From positions 19,321,309 to 19,385,308 of the forward strand of contig CM060848.1 in assembly GCA_030737835.1 (NCBI GenBank): DNA of 64,000 bases, given 5' to 3'. The notes beneath the pieces are model-generated. The model searched no databases, had not been told where the DNA came from, and saw nothing but the letters and a program-made list of their open reading frames with translations. Shown here one piece after another: positions 13,290-25,000 of the stretch; within the stretch, counting starts at the first letter, position 1, and every line of letters starts with the position of its first letter. Source of the stretch: Acorus gramineus. Taxonomy: Eukaryota > Streptophyta > Magnoliopsida > Acorales > Acoraceae. The translations under genes and the position numbers were made by a program.

Positions 13290-13640
13290 ATCCTAGCCTG
13301 CCTATAGACGATTTGGAGATTGCACAATGACGTGGTGTTCAACGAATCGAAGTTTTATTTCAAGAATTATTGGGAGATGTCAGCATCAAAGACTGAGATA
13401 TATGTATGAACGGGGTCCAGAGTATTTTTATCGAGCACGCATTCAAAATCATTGAACAGTGGGAATGGCTTCGGTGAGCATGGGTAGAAGCATTTTCTAT
13501 TCCCCGTGTTGGTTCTCATTGTCTCATGTTATTTTTAACTCTTCTTATTTTTATTTTTTTTTAGCTCTTACTCTTTTTTGAACACCGTCTATTTTGATAC
13601 GTTTATTGAAATAGATATGACCATAATTTTCTTAAAAAAA
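13290..13640 (+). mobile_element. LINE 3'-end fragment
   Basis: One frame reads WRLHNDVVFNESKFYF and then stops. This resembles the W–RND–VF motif at the C-terminal end of plant L1-type reverse transcriptases. The downstream non-coding tail (CCGTCTATTTTGATACGTTT, then GAAATAGATATGACC, then A-rich) closely matches another tail at about 17660–17720. It is a 5'-truncated dead copy, with no target duplication identified. Confidence 0.55.
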
Positions 13641-16235
13641 AACCATATTATCATACATCGCTCTAGTTTACTTACACAACTGTTGTTTCTATATATGAGT
13701 CTTTTATTAATTGACCATTCATGATAGAATCCAATACTAAAGTGGGAAAAACTGAGAAAAAACAATGCCTTTGCCAATGGTCATTTGAATTGAAGATCTT
13801 GTGGCCTTGAAATCTAATCAAAACTCATTCACAGGGACTCGCTGAGATCTGGTTTAAAAAGCACTTACAGATACTTCTGTCACAAGTTTCACTAGATGTT
13901 TCATATTCAGATCTTAGAAGATCAAACACTCAATAACCTTCATAAATAGAGAATCATCAATTTATCTTTATCAGTGCTAGGAGTGCAGAAAGAAACCTAC
14001 AGGGATTGCGTGTTTTCACTTCTCAAGCAGGCCCTTTTTTTGAAGGCTCTGAAAATACATTGATTTCCAGTTGAAAATTCAAACCAAACATATACTGCTT
14101 TTTAAGCCTGGGTCTGGAGAACACCCAACAGGGCCTGAATAAGGAATTCAAAGCCTCACCCATGATGATTGTAGTAATGAAGATGTAACTGCTTTTTTTT
14201 TTCTCTTTCAATGCCAACATTAATTCAATGCCAACATTAATTGATATTCTTTTATAGTAAATATTGCACTACTCACACAAGTACACAACCTTGTATTTCC
14301 ATGTCACATTGTCCCAATGGCATGTTTGGCGTCCACTCACGTTTTTATTCTGTTATAACACATGAAAATTCAATTTGAAATCCTTTATTCATGTTCTATA
14401 CATCTCAAACAAAAATTTATTTTTCACAGGTTCTATCAAAACTAGATCCCTAAGATTGAGAAATTCTCCTTCTGCACTAAAGTTATTATCAAAGTGGTCC
14501 TACATACATGTATTCGTTGAACATATTTTTTAAACTGTAATTTTAGTACATTCAACATGTGGGTATTCATTTAGTTTGAATGATTTATCATATTTCTTCA
14601 TAATTAAAAATTTTAATTGTTTAACCACCGTCACATATAATATAAATGTTTTTGCATGGATTTTCTTGTGCTATAATTATCAGAATACATTAACAAAAGA
14701 GTTTGATTATCTCAATATTTTTAATATAAGATAGAACTACTCGACATGATTTTATTTCTATGCTCTAATATTAGAGACTCAAGTTGGGCATACCTATTGC
14801 TTATCCGGATTCATGTTGAACTTAAAAGCAAGTATGAAATGATGGCTGGGGCCTGAATAACTATTTCACGTCAAATGATTTGATGAGAAGTGCTCAGATA
14901 CCTTCACTGGCTCATTAGAAAATTTGAAGTGTTGTCTTAAAGAGATAGATCAAAATAATTGATTTATTAGATGTCCACTAAATGATTTCCTCAAAGATTT
15001 GTCTGTGACTTTAAGCTTGATGAAAGGATGTCTATATATATATATATATTATATGTATTAAAAAACTTATATATCTTTATCCTCTGGTTACCATTTATCT
15101 GCATTAGTTTCCTTAAGCCAAATAAGTGATATCTGCATTATATAGCAAACATAGTCGCAGAACTAACACAAACATGCATCATATTGAAGACCAGTTTAAC
15201 CCAACTTATCTATGGATTCATGTTTGCTACTATAAAACAAATCATCCCTCACAAGTGTTAAGAAAGTTTGTGTAATGGTTCAATTTGATATAATAATTGT
15301 ATATTGAGATAAATATCATAAAAATACATACAGAAATAATTCACTATTAATTATGGTAAGAAACACACACACACAAATATAAACTGAACACTGATTTTTA
15401 AGATCTTGATAAATGTTCCTTAATTAATTAATTAATTAATTTTTTATTATTTTTGTTATAGAAAAGATAGGCACCTACCGCAATTTTATAAAATTTGAGA
15501 CATGTGCCCTCCTATGTTTCTCAAAATATTAGACACACAATGCTATAGATTAAAATTCACTTGGCACAGACATACTTTGTTGTCTCACAATTCTAGGAGT
15601 GGTTCAATAAAAGTGACTGAATTTGAAGTTTGAACATCTGTACTCATAAAGATCCAGTCAAAATATGGAGAAAATCGAGTGACAAAAATCACCAAATTAA
15701 ACAAGTCTTCGTTTGCCTACCTTGTCCAATCACTGGACATGATATCCTTGATCTGAACTCTTTTTTTTCCTCCTAATCTGAAGAAGATTTTAATATGGGA
15801 AAATGTTGCCTTCAGTCCTATTTGATTGATTTTTTCTAAAATATATATTCTATTCATGAAATATGTTTTTTTTATTTAAAAAATTATTTAAATACTCATA
15901 CAAATCAAATGCATATTTTTGTCATGATAATATATCTTATTCATTGTGTTATAAGTGACGTGATGACTACAAATGATGATGTAAAAATGGACCTGAGTGT
16001 GACAATAAGTTTAGGGTTTAAAAAAAAAAAAAATTCAACCAGTCTTTTCTACTTTCCTTAATGCTATCCATACATGTTTTTATTTTTTTACAATCATATA
16101 TGTATCTCATTTAATGAAATATGCATTTTAATAAAATCTGAAGGATATACTCAAATGAATTGAATGACATCATTTATAAAAAAAAATGTAATTTTTTTTA
16201 ATGAAATATATAATAAACGAGGTATATAAAAAAAA
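13641..16235. other. gene-free AT-rich stretch
   Basis: I see no gene in this 2.6-kb stretch. It holds a TA microsatellite (about 15032–15052) and a TTAA run (about 15419–15441). AT-rich transposon-like debris lies near 15840–16020. Confidence 0.4.
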
Positions 16236-16609
16236 TTGTTTGTTTGTAAGGAATAAATGAATATCTATGCTAAAATAAGTGAGAATAAGTTGTTATTGGT
16301 GTTTCAAACCCCTTTGAAATGATGTTATTCAACCCAATCTATTTCACTGGTTTAAATAGGCTCACATGTCAAATCACTCGTTATCACATTTATTAAATTA
16401 AGAGATCCACATGTCAGATCAATGTTTTATCATTTATAAATCATTATTCACATCTCATTCTTCATTATCAACTAAACAAAAAAAATTATTATTACATTTT
16501 TCGATAAGAATAACTAAAAATACAATTAAACAAAAAAATGACTTATTCTATACTTATATAGATATAGTTATCTATCGTAGAATAATTTATGTCGTTACCC
16601 AAACAGTGT
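16236..16609. mobile_element. MITE, family A copy 3 (diverged)
   Basis: It has the same interior as the family A copies at 545 and 39501: AAAATAAGTGAGAATAAGTT, then TTATTGGTGTTTCAA, then ATGTTATTCAACCCAATCTA and CTCACATGTCAAATCA. The ends (TTGTTTGTTTGTAAGG and CGTTACCCAAACAGTG) are weak inverted repeats. Boundaries are approximate. Confidence 0.55.
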
Positions 16610-17010
16610 AAAAAAACTCTTTAAAAAAAGGATAATATTACGTACTATTCTCTTTTCAGCCTAAATTCCAATCTACATGTGCTTTAAATTTTTTTTAAAA
16701 TAATATATCTCACCTAACAAGGTAAATGTTTTTATAGAAATGAAACACATTCTGCAATTGCATAGATATATTTATTAAAAATGTAAAATAAATTTATCAA
16801 AATATAAATTTTGTTAATTGCAGTATATACTATATTGATTTTCTATAGACGGACGTGAGGTTAAAATTAAGATCGAAAAAAAAAAATGTGTGTAACATCC
16901 CTCTTAAAAAAGAAAAACAACTTGCAAGGCCCGACATGGACGCACTCGATTGCACCCACCGCTTCGAAGTAAACCCACTCCAAGACTCAATCTCCCATGG
17001 ATTCTCTCTT

Positions 17011-17016
17011 TATAAA
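17011..17016 (+). promoter_or_regulatory. TATA box of the MIR164 transcription unit
   Basis: TATAAA lies 76 bases upstream of the hairpin's mature arm (5' end at 17092), placing transcription start at about 17040–17048, just before the predicted stem. Plant MIR genes usually have RNA polymerase II TATA promoters. The position is seen; its use is inferred. Confidence 0.55.
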
Positions 17017-17076
17017 CAGATAGAGCTGAAGAAGAGATAACCTCTATCTGGGTCTTTGTGTGCATATATTTTTTTG

Positions 17077-17188
17077 GTGGGGAGGCCTCGTTGGAGAAGC
17101 AGGGCACGTGCAAGGGATATGGTTCGTGCTGATCTTCCTCTTCTCCTTCTCCTGCGCGCGCTCTGTTTCACCAACATGGGCTCCTCAT
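17077..17188 (+). ncRNA. MIR164: miR164 precursor hairpin
   Basis: The 21 bases at 17092–17112 start TGGAGAAGCAGG and end GCACGTGCA, identical to the conserved plant miR164. The opposite arm at 17153–17173 pairs along the whole 21-base length with, by my hand count, two mismatches and three G·U pairs. The likely star strand is 17155–17175. The loop is about 40 bases and pyrimidine-rich. The lower stem continues through 17079–17090 and 17175–17186 with one small internal loop. The mature strand is on the 5' arm, as in known MIR164 genes. In other plants miR164 guides cleavage of NAC transcription factor mRNAs (CUC1/CUC2, NAC1, ORE1), affecting organ boundaries, lateral roots and senescence. 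The primary transcript probably begins near 17045 and extends past 17250, where CT repeats and possible donor sites occur. Confidence 0.93.
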
Positions 17189-18096
17189 CTCTCTCTCTCT
17201 CTCTCTAACAAATTGAGAACTCGCGTAAATAATGCACGTAAGTTTCTGTTTCTCTAAACCACTTTGTTTCATTATTTTCTCTCCTTGGTTCCTTTCATTT
17301 CAATTTGGATCTCTAATCAAGTGATCTTCTGGGTTTGGTCCTCGGCATGGATTCTGTTTCCCCACCTCACATTTGTTCATGACAGAAAAAGTGTTCCAGG
17401 GAGCAACATGCTATTTTGAAAATATGCGGGAGATGGTGAAATCAAGAATGGGGCTCGGATTGGTGAGGGTTGCTTGCATTCATGTGGGCGACATGTATTG
17501 AGCATCACAGAGTAGTCAGGTCTGTGTTTACGGGTTCGGGTAGATAAGGGTTATCCACCTTGCTTTTTTTTTTTGGATGTTGATAAGGGTTATCCACCTT
17601 GCTCTTTATTTTGCATCATTTTTTTTTCTTCTTTCGTCTCATCTCTCATGTCCTATCATCTTAGGTATTGTCTGTTTTGATTCCTTTGAAAATAGAAATG
17701 ACCGTAGTTTCACTAAAAAAAACATGCCAAAAAAATGTCAATAACTAAATTTTTTGTATTATTAGATATTTAGGGTTAGTTTGGTAACTTTACACGGAAG
17801 TATAATCCTTCATTTCCATGAATCTAGTTATGATATGTTTGTAAATGAATACAATGAGTAGGATTCTAAATGTAATTTTTTTTATTATTTTAACACAACG
17901 AAAATGAGAATGAACACCAATTGAACCACTAACTAGAAAAGATGAAATTTAGTCCTCTGTTCATCCAAGCAGAAAAACAAACCTTACCCACCGCCGCTAC
18001 CTCAAAAACCCATTTGTGGCACTAAACAAAATAAATGGATTGAAATGAGCTTCTTATTTTTTCTCAAAATTAACCACGAAGCATGCCTCCTTCTAA

Positions 18097-18329
18097 GGAA
18101 GCGTTTGAAACCATATTTAAAAAAGAAGATTTTGAATCAATTAACTTAAATAAACTTGATTTCTAGGAAACGCATTTCCTGTGTTTTTTAAAAACAACAT
18201 TTTTGTACTAAAAACTGTATGTAACTTTTTAATTAAGTATGTTTTTCTGTGAAGCGTTTGATAACACATTTGTGCTTTTCGCTTTATTAAAAAACAAAAA
18301 CATGTTTAAACACGTTACCAAACGTCCTC
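18097..18329. mobile_element. PIF/Harbinger-like MITE
   Basis: A 233-bp element with a GGAAGCGTTTG start and an inverted CAAACGTCCTC end, flanked on both sides by TAA (18094–18096 and 18330–18332). The 3-bp TAA duplication and terminal motif fit Tourist-type MITEs. Confidence 0.7.
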
Positions 18330-20038
18330 TAAGTCTATTCGGCCGTGGTGATAATTTAAGTTAATTTAAAATTTAAAATTAATATTAAAAGACGAGCATG
18401 CTGTTACACACATTTCTTACAACACTCTTTCAGACGACCCATGTGCCTCGATAGTTGCTTGTATATACATCATTATATGAGATATATATATCTTTAGCAA
18501 TTTTTCACAATTTTAATATGAAGAGTCCATGCAATTCCTCTAAAATTAGAAATGGTTAATCCAAACCGAAATTCAATCTAACTCTTAAACCCGAAGAGGC
18601 CGACCTAAACTCAATTCGTCAAGCTTGATTTGGGTTTAGGTTTAATTTAGATATGTCTAATTTTAGACCTAATTCAGGTTGAATTCAAATTTGATTTCAA
18701 CATGATGAATTCCATGATGTTTCACAAGGAAAATATAATAAAAATGATATATTTTAATATAAGATCAATTTCATTACATCTATTAATCTCATCAGCTCAA
18801 ATAACCTGACCCTTCGACTCAAATTCAAATCAAATTAAATTTGCATTGTTCTGATTCAAATTTGAGTTGGAACCGTAACTCAAAAATTTTAACTTAAAAC
18901 CCCCCCAAAAAAACATCACAAGATTGATTCTGGTTGGATAAGATTTGGATTAAATAAGCTCAAATTTTATGGAACGCGGAAATAAATCACTCCTACGTAT
19001 TACACGTAATTGCATCACATCGCGTGCATGTCATAAGTCCAATCCATTTCACCCACCTCTCCGAGTGGGTTGACCGACTGTTTGGTTCGGGGAGACGTGT
19101 AACAAATATCCAACTCGTATTTTTTTATAATAAGTCGGTGATCAGAACTGAGTGTGTCACTTGTAACTTCCAATATAAGTAACTTTATTAAAAAAACAAA
19201 AAAAAGTAGATTTTAAGCTCTGTCAACTGCTAGAGCTGGTGTTAATTTTAAGTGTGTTTAAAAATATAGTTTTAAAAATAATTTTTAGTTTTTTAAAGTT
19301 TTATACGTATCTTTGGTTTTTGGTGATGACTGTTTTATGAAACACAGATTTTGAAGTATAGTTCAAAAATAACATCTGATGATGTATTTAAATTGACATG
19401 TTTAGTAAATTTTTAACTTTAGCTTATAAAAAAATTAAAAATTGTTTTTTTTTTTTTCATTGTCAAACGGAGCCTTTAGTCTCTGGTACATGAATCCATG
19501 TCCCTTTAGTCTCTGGTATATGAATCCATGTCCCCTTAGTCTCTGATATATAAATCCATATACATATATTATATATTATAACAAAGACATGTTTTTTATG
19601 TTATATATATTTAAGAGGAGAAACATGTATAAGAACAACGCTGATTTGGACATTATTATTTAGTTTTTTCTCGTGTCACAACAGGCTTGGCTTGAGTTGC
19701 TGTTCAGTTTACTAGTTTAATTCGAGCATGGGCTTAGTTTAATCACATTATATGACAGGAAAAACATACATCATAAAAAATCTGAAAAAAAATCTGAGTT
19801 TGAATGTTGATAATATCTGTATTGGAAAGATTTAAAAGTAGATATTCAATCCATTGACTTGGTTAGTATTACATCACCTTAATTGAAAGAAACTTTTTTT
19901 TGCCTAATATGTAATTACACAAATCCAATCACATTATTCATGGTATGACATATGTGCTAAACAAAATCTAATTTGACCGGAACCTTACCCAAAAAAACAT
20001 TAACCTTAAGTTATTTGTATTTAAGTTTCAAGCATTCA

Positions 20039-20710
20039 GGCTCCATTTGACAAGACATTTGCCCAGCATAGCATTTGTGACGACCAACGCAGTATAACGC
20101 CACATGTATTAAACGGTTATTTTTTCTCATTTCACAAACATGTTAAAACAACGCTTCTACGAAGTAGTTTCGCTTAGTCTAATTAAGCCTGTCAATTATT
20201 CGAAAAAAATCTGAATCCGATCCAAATCCGTATTCGAAAATTCAGAAATATCCGATATTCGAAGATCCGGAGTACGGATATGAATATCAGTCTATCCGAT
20301 CCAAAAAATATCTGTATCCGACATATAGTATAAAAATATATATATTTGAATTATATATTACCCATATTGTTATATTGTATGATTAAACACAATGATAATA
20401 TATTATAATACTATTAAATTTTCAATGTATAATATTTGAAAAAGAGAATAAACCTTGAAAATCTCAATTTTAATATTGATCTCTTTAAAATATCACTTAT
20501 TATCTAAATTAATATCAATATTCAAACATGTCGATTATCTGAAAAATATCTGTATTCGATCCATATCCGAAGGGATCTGAATCCGAAAATTAATATCTGT
20601 ATCCAAATCCAAAAGTTATGATATGAATATTAGCATATCCGATTTGTATCTGTGCGATTGACATGCTTAAGTCCAACGCGGAGTCCCCAAACGCCAATTC
20701 AAACGGAGCC
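20039..20710. mobile_element. outer MITE split by a second MITE
   Basis: The ends GGCTCCATTTGACAAG and CAATTCAAACGGAGCC are inverted repeats. Without the inner element at 20184–20669 and its duplicated 8 bp, the outer element is only about 180 bp. The word AGTCTAAT/AGTCCAAC marks the break on both sides. Confidence 0.7.
20184..20669. mobile_element. inner hAT-like MITE (ATCCGA-rich)
   Basis: It starts TAAGCCTGTCAAT and ends ATTGACATGCTTA, an almost exact inverted repeat. The flanking 8-mers at 20176–20183 and 20670–20677 agree at 6 of 8 positions, fitting the 8-bp duplications of hAT elements. The interior is rich in repeated TATCCGATCC/GGATCGGATA words in both orientations. Confidence 0.75.
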
Positions 20711-21247
20711 TTAGGCTTCTCTACACGTGAACATGTTATGCACTGGATACTCTCTTTCCCAAATTTGTCCCGTAAAAAACCACACAAAATTATTATTGCT
20801 TTCTAATTTACATCCCTTTTTTTTTCCTAAACATATACTAGCGTGTGTGCAATGAGTACGCTAAGTTATAAGAAAACACGTATATGTATACATTCAACTT
20901 ATCTAATATATATTTAGTTCTTTTTACAAAAATATACGTGTCATTAAACAAGTATACACATCAGAAAAGAAAATTTAAAACATGTATTTAATTTTGACAT
21001 TTCTTGTGTATTTAATCGGGAGTGTTCATACACTTAATCCATTTGGCAGTGTCGTTTGTAGCTGAGAAGCGGTTTCTCAATCACCCATACATACAAAGCA
21101 CAATATACGATTTTTTTTCAAAGAAAAATATATTGATATATCTAAGTGCATGCTTTACTTTTTATAATAGTATGTATATCAATAGATTGTTTTTTAAAAA
21201 AATTGATGAGAGCTACAAACAAGATTGAACAAATCAGGAAGGGTGCT

Positions 21248-21511
21248 ATTACACTCAATTTTTTTATAGTTCAAAATACAATCTTATATATCTCACTAGA
21301 AATCCAGTAAAACATATACATCGTCTAACTATGTATATGCCTCGTTAATTTTCTGTTACACTTACTAAAAATATGTTCATTTAACTCAAAATTGAGCGAT
21401 ATACACTTTTTATCAAATCATATATATTATTAGATGGTGTTTATTATTTTAAAAATAAAATAAAAACAAGTGTAGTTTGAGTTTTGAACCGTAAAAATGA
21501 CTGAGTCTAAC
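21248..21511. mobile_element. TACACTCA-ended element, copy B
   Basis: The left end ATTACACTCAAT and right end GACTGAGTCTAAC are inverted repeats. The interior matches copy A (21625–21875) block by block: ATATCTC, ACATCGTCTAAC, CACTTACTAAAAAT, CATTTAACTC, then TTAGATGGTGTTTATTATTT. Confidence 0.65.
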
Positions 21512-21624
21512 ATTTTCCTATAAGGAAATCGAACAACGGCCCCTCTAAACGGTCCATATTCAGAACGTCTCTTTCCGAGTTAGATGGGCCGTCCTAAACC
21601 CATGGAAGTCTCTAAGTGAGTGTT

Positions 21625-21875
21625 GTTACACTCAGTTTTTTTCTAAGTTCAAAACACAGACCTATATATCTCGTTACAAATGAAGCATGTACCCTGTTAG
21701 AAGATGTATATATCTCATCAAATTTTTTCTTACACTTATTAAAAATTGCTCATTCAACTCAAAATGGAGCGATATATAATTTTATCAAAGCATATATCTC
21801 ATTAGATAATGTTTACTATTTAAAAAAAATAAAAACAACTCTGAGTTTTGAGTGGTGAACGTGACTGAGTGTATC
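21625..21875. mobile_element. TACACTCA-ended element, copy A
   Basis: A 251-bp AT-rich element with ends GTTACACTCAGT and GACTGAGTGTATC, inverted with one mismatch over 11 bases. It ends 205 bp before the UTP14 start codon, so it borders that promoter. It lies 113 bp from copy B in the same orientation. The superfamily is unclear. Confidence 0.7.
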
Positions 21876-22080
21876 ATTTTCCGGACCCATTTTAGTACTT
21901 CCGAGGCCCAGCCCAGCCCAACAACCGCTGATGAACCGTACAATTCGGAGAGCACCGACCGAATACACGGACGGCTCTGATCCAATCCCCGCCCTAAAAC
22001 CTAAACCCAAACCATCCCAGACTTCTAAACCTTCCTCTCCCCCGACCGAAGAACGCGAGACTACGCTTCGACTCGCCGCC
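21876..22080 (+). promoter_or_regulatory. UTP14 core promoter and leader with site II motifs
   Basis: A cluster of GCCCA words (GGCCCAGCCCAGCCCAAC at 21905–21922, the reverse of TGGGCY site II) lies about 160 bp before the start codon. TGGGCC also occurs at about 21577. A telo-box (AAACCCTAA, 22121–22129) falls inside the first coding exon. Site II plus telo-box pairs are known for TCP-regulated plant ribosome-biogenesis genes, which suits UTP14. No clear TATA box is seen. Confidence 0.5.
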
Positions 22081-25000
22081 ATGGCCGATAAGAAGCCGAA
22101 GAAGAAGACCGACCGGTCCAAAACCCTAACCCTAGCGAAAAACAGCAGAGCCATCGAAAAGAAGAACAACAACAAGAGGAGCAATCGCAACAAGAAATCC
22201 GGGAAGGACGAGAAGAAGAATAAGAAGAAGACAGGCCCCCGCCTCCCCTCCTCCTTCCGCAAGGAACTCGACATCCGAAACCCTACAGAGAGCGACGAAG
22301 AAGAAGACGGTGGAGGAGAGGCCAAAGACCTCTACGAGTACGACGAGGAGGTGCCGGAGGAGGAGACGAGGAGGAACCGCCGCTTCGACGCCGTCGACAA
22401 CCTCGAGTACGAGCTCCCTGAGGAGTTCGACGACGAGGACCTGCCGTCCGATGATGATTCAGTGGACGGAACCGATGAGGACGAGAAAAGCAGGCATTCG
22501 CGGATGCTTCAAGGGATCACAGGAATCCACGGCACAGCATTTGAAGGTTTGCGATCTTTTAAAAAAAAAAAAACCTAATTTTTAGTGATTTAGGTTTCTG
22601 ATCTCGTTTGGGTCTTCTTTTAGGGAGGAAAAGAAAGAATTTTGTGGTTTCCGAGGCGAATGTGGCGTCTCAACCTGACGACGAGGGAGGCAATGGCGGT
22701 GGTGTGAGCATTTCGGATCTGTTGGACCCGCTTCACGGGAAGCCCGGGTACAGCCAGCTCCGGAAGAGGTTCGAGCAGCTGGAACAGAAGAAGTCCCTGG
22801 CAGTGTCGGTGCCGCTGCCAAGGGTGGAGAGGGAGAGGCTGGAGAGGAAGGCGGCGTACGAGCAGGCGAGGAAGGACATCTCCAAGTGGGAGCCGCTGGT
22901 GAAGCGTAACCGTGAGGCACCCACACTGTTCTTTGATGGGGATACTGAAGAGCGTGGCACTTCTACGATTGGGGCGATCGCTGCTGATTTTGAGCCGAGA
23001 ACAGAGTTTGAGAAGAAGATGGCGAAGCTGACGTGGGATAATGAGATCAGGGAGGCACATGGTAATGATGGAATGAGGCTCTTGGAGCTCAATAAGGTGA
23101 GGAAATCTGTGATTATTCTTTCGCTGGATTACGTTTTGGAACAATTATAGTTATATATGTTTCTGCTGGTCAGGGAATTAAAATAGAAGAAGTGGAGATT
23201 TCCATGTGGTCATGATTGCCTGTGTTGGTAGGCTAGTGCTTTGAATATAAACTGGAATAACTTTATTTTTGGAATGTTATTTGCTATCTGGGGTTTTAAG
23301 GATTAGATTGTGAGTGGATCCTTAGGACCAATTTCCTCAGTTGTGTATGTGTCTTGCCAAATATATAAGTATGAATATTATTAATTATGTTTTTATAGGT
23401 TATTTGATGTTGATGAGTAATCATATAGCTTTGAGGAACACTAGAAAACCTGGTAGGGAACAAGTTTTGAGTCATGGTGTATATGATGTTAGTAACTCAT
23501 AAAACTTAGTATGTAGTAGGATGAATTATACTTTTTATATTTTCTTTTTCTATTCAAATAAGAATTTAGTTTACTTTTCGGATAGATTTCAGCAAAACAC
23601 TGAAAGAACACGTATGATATAAGTCTGTGTTTATCAACATGAACCCCTTTCTACAAATGGATTAGATTACAAAAAGTTAATGGAAGCTTGACATCAGTTG
23701 GGAGTCATTTTTAAAATCAACTTTAAACAGTGGCTATGTGTTTGAGATCAGATCCATATAAAGTGACCACATATATATTATTTAATCTTGTATTTTGAGG
23801 AAATATTATTAATTTTGTTATCTGTTAATTTAAGGATTCTCCTTCATAAAATGATTTATAGATCAGTACATGGTGATATATATGTGCTTTTGAGTTTCAA
23901 TTTGGTTAATCACATTGACTACTACAAATTAATTCAGGGTGTTTCCCAAAATATTGAACTTTTAAAAGATTTTGATTATATTTTTGTAATTCCAGCTTTC
24001 TTGATTATACAATATGTTTTATACCCTGGTTGGTGATCCTCCATCAGATCTCTGTTGAGGAAGTGAAGGATCGACAAGACCGTCTTGCTAAGATGAGAAG
24101 CCTTCTCTTCCGCCATGAGATGAAGTCAAAACATGTCAAAAAGATCAAATCTAAGGCTTACCATCGCATTTTGAAGAAAGAAAGACTAAAAGCTGCATCA
24201 ATGGAAATCATGGATCTGGAAGATGCAAAAGAACAGGCCATGAAGCAGGAATTCAAACGAGCGGAGGTGAATTCTGATCTGATGTTTAAATTCAGCTTCT
24301 TAATCATTTGGTGTCGTCTCCAAAAATTAAATAAAAAGTCGGCATGATAATAATCATAATTCATTTATCCATTATTTTGTATAATGCAGGAGCGTATGAC
24401 ACTTAAGCACAAAAACAGCTCAAAATGGGCAAAACGTGTCTTAAAGCGTGGTTTGAATGCGCAAGATGAAGGCACTCGAGCTGCCATATCTGAGCAACTT
24501 CATCAGCATGCACTACTCACTAGAAAGATGAGTTCTATGAAAGAAAATAGCAGCAGTGAAGAGAGCAGTGATGAAGATGAATTATCAGCTGAAGAAGATG
24601 GTAATGGAGCATCTAAGCTTTTAACGAGAGCAAAAGAAAAAATGAGTGAGGTTCTTGATGAAGAAGATGAGATACCTAAATCTGGACTGCTTTCATTGCC
24701 TTTCATGGTAACTTTTTTTCTTTGCCACTCAAATGCCATTTGTTTGATTGTTTCCCAAGCATTGCTAGGATCCTTCCTTTAATGTTATTGACTTCAAACC
24801 CACAATTTCCATTATGCTACATGGGTAGCTATATTTTTTAGTGAGAGAATTGTGCTTCAGTGCTCTGATATTTAGGTGCCTACTGAATCAAGCAGTTTGT
24901 CCTACATTTTTTTTTCAAAGAAGGATTGGGCGATTTGTATAATAATGATACCCCAAACAAAGGAAGGGAATCAGGGATCTCCCTCCAATTACAGAAAGGA

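Larger units (their letters stand above)
17190..21247. other. gene-free stretch downstream of MIR164
   Basis: The first few hundred bases are probably pri-miR164. A TAAGGGTTATCCACCTTGCT phrase is repeated directly at about 17546 and 17584, and a LINE-type tail follows at about 17660–17720. After that come MITEs at 18097 and 20039, a direct triplication of a TTTAGTCTCTGGTA-type phrase at about 19480–19550, and AT-rich debris. No protein gene is seen. Confidence 0.5.

Noticed and set aside
17546-17604. TAAGGGTTATCCACCTTGCT direct repeat considered as a regulatory module
   Set aside because: It occurs only twice, within a small local duplication beside a retroposon tail; nothing ties it to MIR164 control.
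21816-22325. Minus-strand open frame opposite UTP14 exon 1
   Set aside because: It is the complement of Lys/Glu-rich codons, giving Phe/Leu/Ser runs. There is no family match, and the sense strand is clearly UTP14.
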